64,000 nt of DNA from Janthinobacterium rivuli (GTDB taxonomy: Bacteria > Pseudomonadota > Gammaproteobacteria > Burkholderiales > Burkholderiaceae_D), in assembly GCF_009208735.1 (NCBI RefSeq), contig NZ_WFLJ01000026.1, positions 1 through 64,000 on the forward strand, given 5' to 3'. This document shows positions 62,193-64,000 of this stretch, piece by piece; within the stretch, counting starts at the first letter, position 1, and the number at the start of each line of letters is the position of its first letter. The notes below the pieces were generated by a model. It saw only the letters and a program-made list of their open reading frames with translations, was not told where the DNA came from and made no database searches. The translations under genes and the position numbers were made by a program.

Positions 62193-64000
62193 GCGACCGC
62201 TCCTTGCGCCACCGGCACCGTGGCGGGACTGGGCACGGCCTGCGGCTTGCCCGACAGCTTGGCCAGGACAAGGTCGCGCGGACCGTCGAGCAGCACCCGT
62301 CCCGCCTGCAGCACCACCAGGCGGTCGAGCAGGGGCAAGAGGGCGTTCTTGTGCGTGGTGGCGACCATGGTCACGCCGTCGGCCGCCAGTTCGCCCAACA
62401 GCCCCACGATGCGCGCTTCCGTCTTCGCATCCATGGCGCCCGTCGGTTCATCGAGCAGCCAGATGCGCGGCTTGGCCAGCAGCAAACGCGTGACGGCGAT
62501 CAACTGGCGCTGGCCGCCCGACACGCCGCGCCCGCCTTCGGTGATGCCCAGCGCCAGTCCCCGCGGCTGGCCCAGTATCAGCTCGATCAGGCCCGTGCGT
62601 TTGGCGGCCGCCAGGATCGCTTCCTCGCCCGGGTCGGCCAGTCCCAGCAGCAGGTTGTCGCGCAGGGTGCCGCTGAACAGCCGCGTTTCCTGCGGCAGGT
62701 AACCGACCATTTCGCGCACCACGGCCGGTGCCAGCAGGGCCATGTCGACGTCGCCCAGGTAAGCCTTGCCTTCTGCCGGCTGGTACAGGCCCGAGGCCAG
62801 TTTCAGCAGGGTGCTCTTGCCCGAGCCGATGGCGCCCACCAGGCCGACGCGCTCGCCGGGGCGGATGGCCAGGCTTTCCACTTCCAGCGCCACCTTTTGC
62901 GCGCCGCCATACGTGAAGCGGATGCGTTCGAAGCGCAAGCCCGTATCGAGGCTGCGCGGCGTCAGCGCGAATTGCGCGTTGTCCGCCTCGTTGGGCAGGC
63001 TGATGACTTGTTCCAGGCCGTCGATCGAGGCGCGCGCATGGGCCCACTGCACCATCACGGCGGGCAGCTGCACGATGGGCATCAGGGCGCGGTTGCTGAT
63101 GATGGTGCAGGCCATCAGCGCACCCATGGTCATCTGGTTTTCCGCCACGAACCACGCGCCCATGGAGATCAGCGCCACGTTGGTCAGTTGCTGGAAGGCG
63201 GCCGTGATGTTTTGCGACAGGGCCGCATAGTCGCGGATATTCTGTTCCGCGTGGCTGCTCTCGGCCACCAGTTCGGCCCAGCGCGATTGCATCATCCATT
63301 CGGCGCTGCTGCCCTTGAGCGTTTCGACGCCATCGACGGCTTCCACCAGCAAGCCGGCCTTGCGGTTGCTGGCGTTGAGATTCTTGCGCGTATGGCTCTC
63401 GATGGCGCGCTGGAACATCAGCCCGCACACGAGGGCCAGCGGCAGGGCCACCAGCGGCACCACCACCAGCCAGCCGCCGATGATGGTGATCATGGCGAGA
63501 AAAATCAGGGCGAAGGGCACGTCCGTCAGCACGAACAGCGACGTCGACGTGAGCACGCCGCGCACCATTTCAAAGCCCTTCACCTGTGCCGCCAGGGTGC
63601 CGACGGACGCGGGGCGGGCCTCCATGCGGATGCCGAGCATGCGCTGGAAAAACCACTCGGACAATTCATGGTCGACGTCATTGCACGAGTGGTCGACGAT
63701 GCGGCTGCGCACCTGCTTGAGGATGAATTCCAGGCCGATCGACAGGGCCACGCCCACCACCAGCACCCACAGGGTGCTGAAGCTCTGGTTCGGGATCACG
63801 CGGTCGTACACCTGCATGGAAAACAGCGAGGTGGCCATGGTCAGCAGGGTCACCAGCGCGGTGGCCAGCACGGCGTCGACGAACACGCTTTTCTTCAGCC
63901 ACAGGGCGTTGCGCACCAGGGCCAGGGCGCCGGGGCGGGCGCCGCTTTTTTCGCTGCGGCGCGGCAGGCCCACGCAAGCCAGGCCGGCCAGCGAGGCCAG
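62189..64000 (-). CDS. Type I secretion ABC transporter (5' part cut by the window edge)
   Basis: The permease-ATPase of a type I secretion system (LssB/LapB-like), probably for a large adhesin or RTX-type protein. About 604 residues are visible; the N-terminus, where a C39-like domain would lie, is beyond the right edge. A six-span domain (from WLKKSVFVDAVLATALVTLLTMATSLF) is followed by an ATPase with Walker A GAIGSGKST, signature VSGGQRQ, Walker B IWLLDEPTGAMD and the switch His in ATTHKN. Translationally coupled to the HlyD gene. The exported substrate is not in the window. Confidence 0.93.
   Translation of the reverse strand: MASLAGLACVGLPRRSEKSGARPGALALVRNALWLKKSVFVDAVLATALVTLLTMATSLFSMQVYDRVIPNQSFSTLWVLVVGVALSIGLEFILKQVRSRIVDHSCNDVDHELSEWFFQRMLGIRMEARPASVGTLAAQVKGFEMVRGVLTSTSLFVLTDVPFALIFLAMITIIGGWLVVVPLVALPLALVCGLMFQRAIESHTRKNLNASNRKAGLLVEAVDGVETLKGSSAEWMMQSRWAELVAESSHAEQNIRDYAALSQNITAAFQQLTNVALISMGAWFVAENQMTMGALMACTIISNRALMPIVQLPAVMVQWAHARASIDGLEQVISLPNEADNAQFALTPRSLDTGLRFERIRFTYGGAQKVALEVESLAIRPGERVGLVGAIGSGKSTLLKLASGLYQPAEGKAYLGDVDMALLAPAVVREMVGYLPQETRLFSGTLRDNLLLGLADPGEEAILAAAKRTGLIELILGQPRGLALGITEGGRGVSGGQRQLIAVTRLLLAKPRIWLLDEPTGAMDAKTEARIVGLLGELAADGVTMVATTHKNALLPLLDRLVVLQAGRVLLDGPRDLVLAKLSGKPQAVPSPATVPVAQGAVA

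Overview
This 64 kb, high-GC window looks like ordinary chromosome of a betaproteobacterium of the Oxalobacteraceae, most like Janthinobacterium or a close relative. That placement is inferred from gene content and protein character (PhoBR-Pst block, phasin, DUF349-MoaE pair, tRNA-Leu cluster), not from a database search. I see no rRNA, insertion sequence, prophage, integrase or CRISPR array. The left edge cuts sbcC and the right edge cuts a type I secretion ATPase.

Layout. 1-6.7 kb: sbcDC (DNA-end nuclease), a multi-PAS diguanylate cyclase, a YajD-type HNH protein and an orphan OmpR-type regulator. 6.7-14.3 kb: a Fur-box-preceded TonB receptor, a YcaQ-type crosslink glycosylase overlapping a DUF2804 gene, and a Pat-like acyl-CoA synthetase/acetyltransferase. 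14.4-22.3 kb: an unrecognised helical protein, DUF349-moaE, clpB behind a textbook sigma-32 promoter, and a lone PotF-type binding protein. 22.3-32.5 kb: a phosphate island with a sixA remnant, sixA and ppk1 divergent from pstSCAB-phoU-phoBR, with Pho boxes facing both ways. 32.6-36.8 kb: an EgtB/SenA-like protein, a UvrD-like helicase and an epimerase-like protein. 36.8-41.1 kb: a structured non-coding block, a LiaI/LiaF-like plus LytS/LytTR operon, and a HigBA-type toxin-antitoxin pair. 41.1-45.0 kb: a FAN1-like nuclease and a nuclease-helicase behind a near-consensus LexA box. 45-52.5 kb: an SMI1/KNR4 protein, an MFS exporter with a Cys-rich regulator, a phasin, a small secreted protein, a large sensor kinase, and an HxlR regulator divergent from an NmrA-like reductase. 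52.6-53.5 kb: four tRNA-Leu(CAG) genes in duplicated units. 53.8-64 kb: rnr-rlmB, cysE, yceH, a small-protein cluster, udk, and an HlyD/ABC type I secretion pair.

How the genes work together. Phosphate: PstSCAB imports it, PhoU/PhoR/PhoB sense and control it, and Ppk1 stores it as polyphosphate. DNA repair: SbcCD, YcaQ and the putatively SOS-controlled FAN1-like/XPD-like pair all act on hairpins, blocked ends or interstrand crosslinks. Envelope: the LiaF-like/LytS/LytTR operon and the type I secretion pair. Iron: the TonB receptor with Fur boxes, next to a direct repeat matching PmrA-class regulator boxes and an orphan regulator of that class.

The best leads are (1) the LexA-box operon joining a VRR-NUC nuclease to a protein carrying both RecB/Cas4-like nuclease motifs and an Fe-S helicase core; (2) an in-frame, synonymously diverged second sixA 3' end that looks like an allele-replacement scar; (3) a terminator-ended, stem-rich intergenic block that may be a non-coding RNA; (4) the LiaF-like/LytS/LytTR wiring; and (5) small genes missed by length filters. 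I did not find a wholly unprecedented multigene system.
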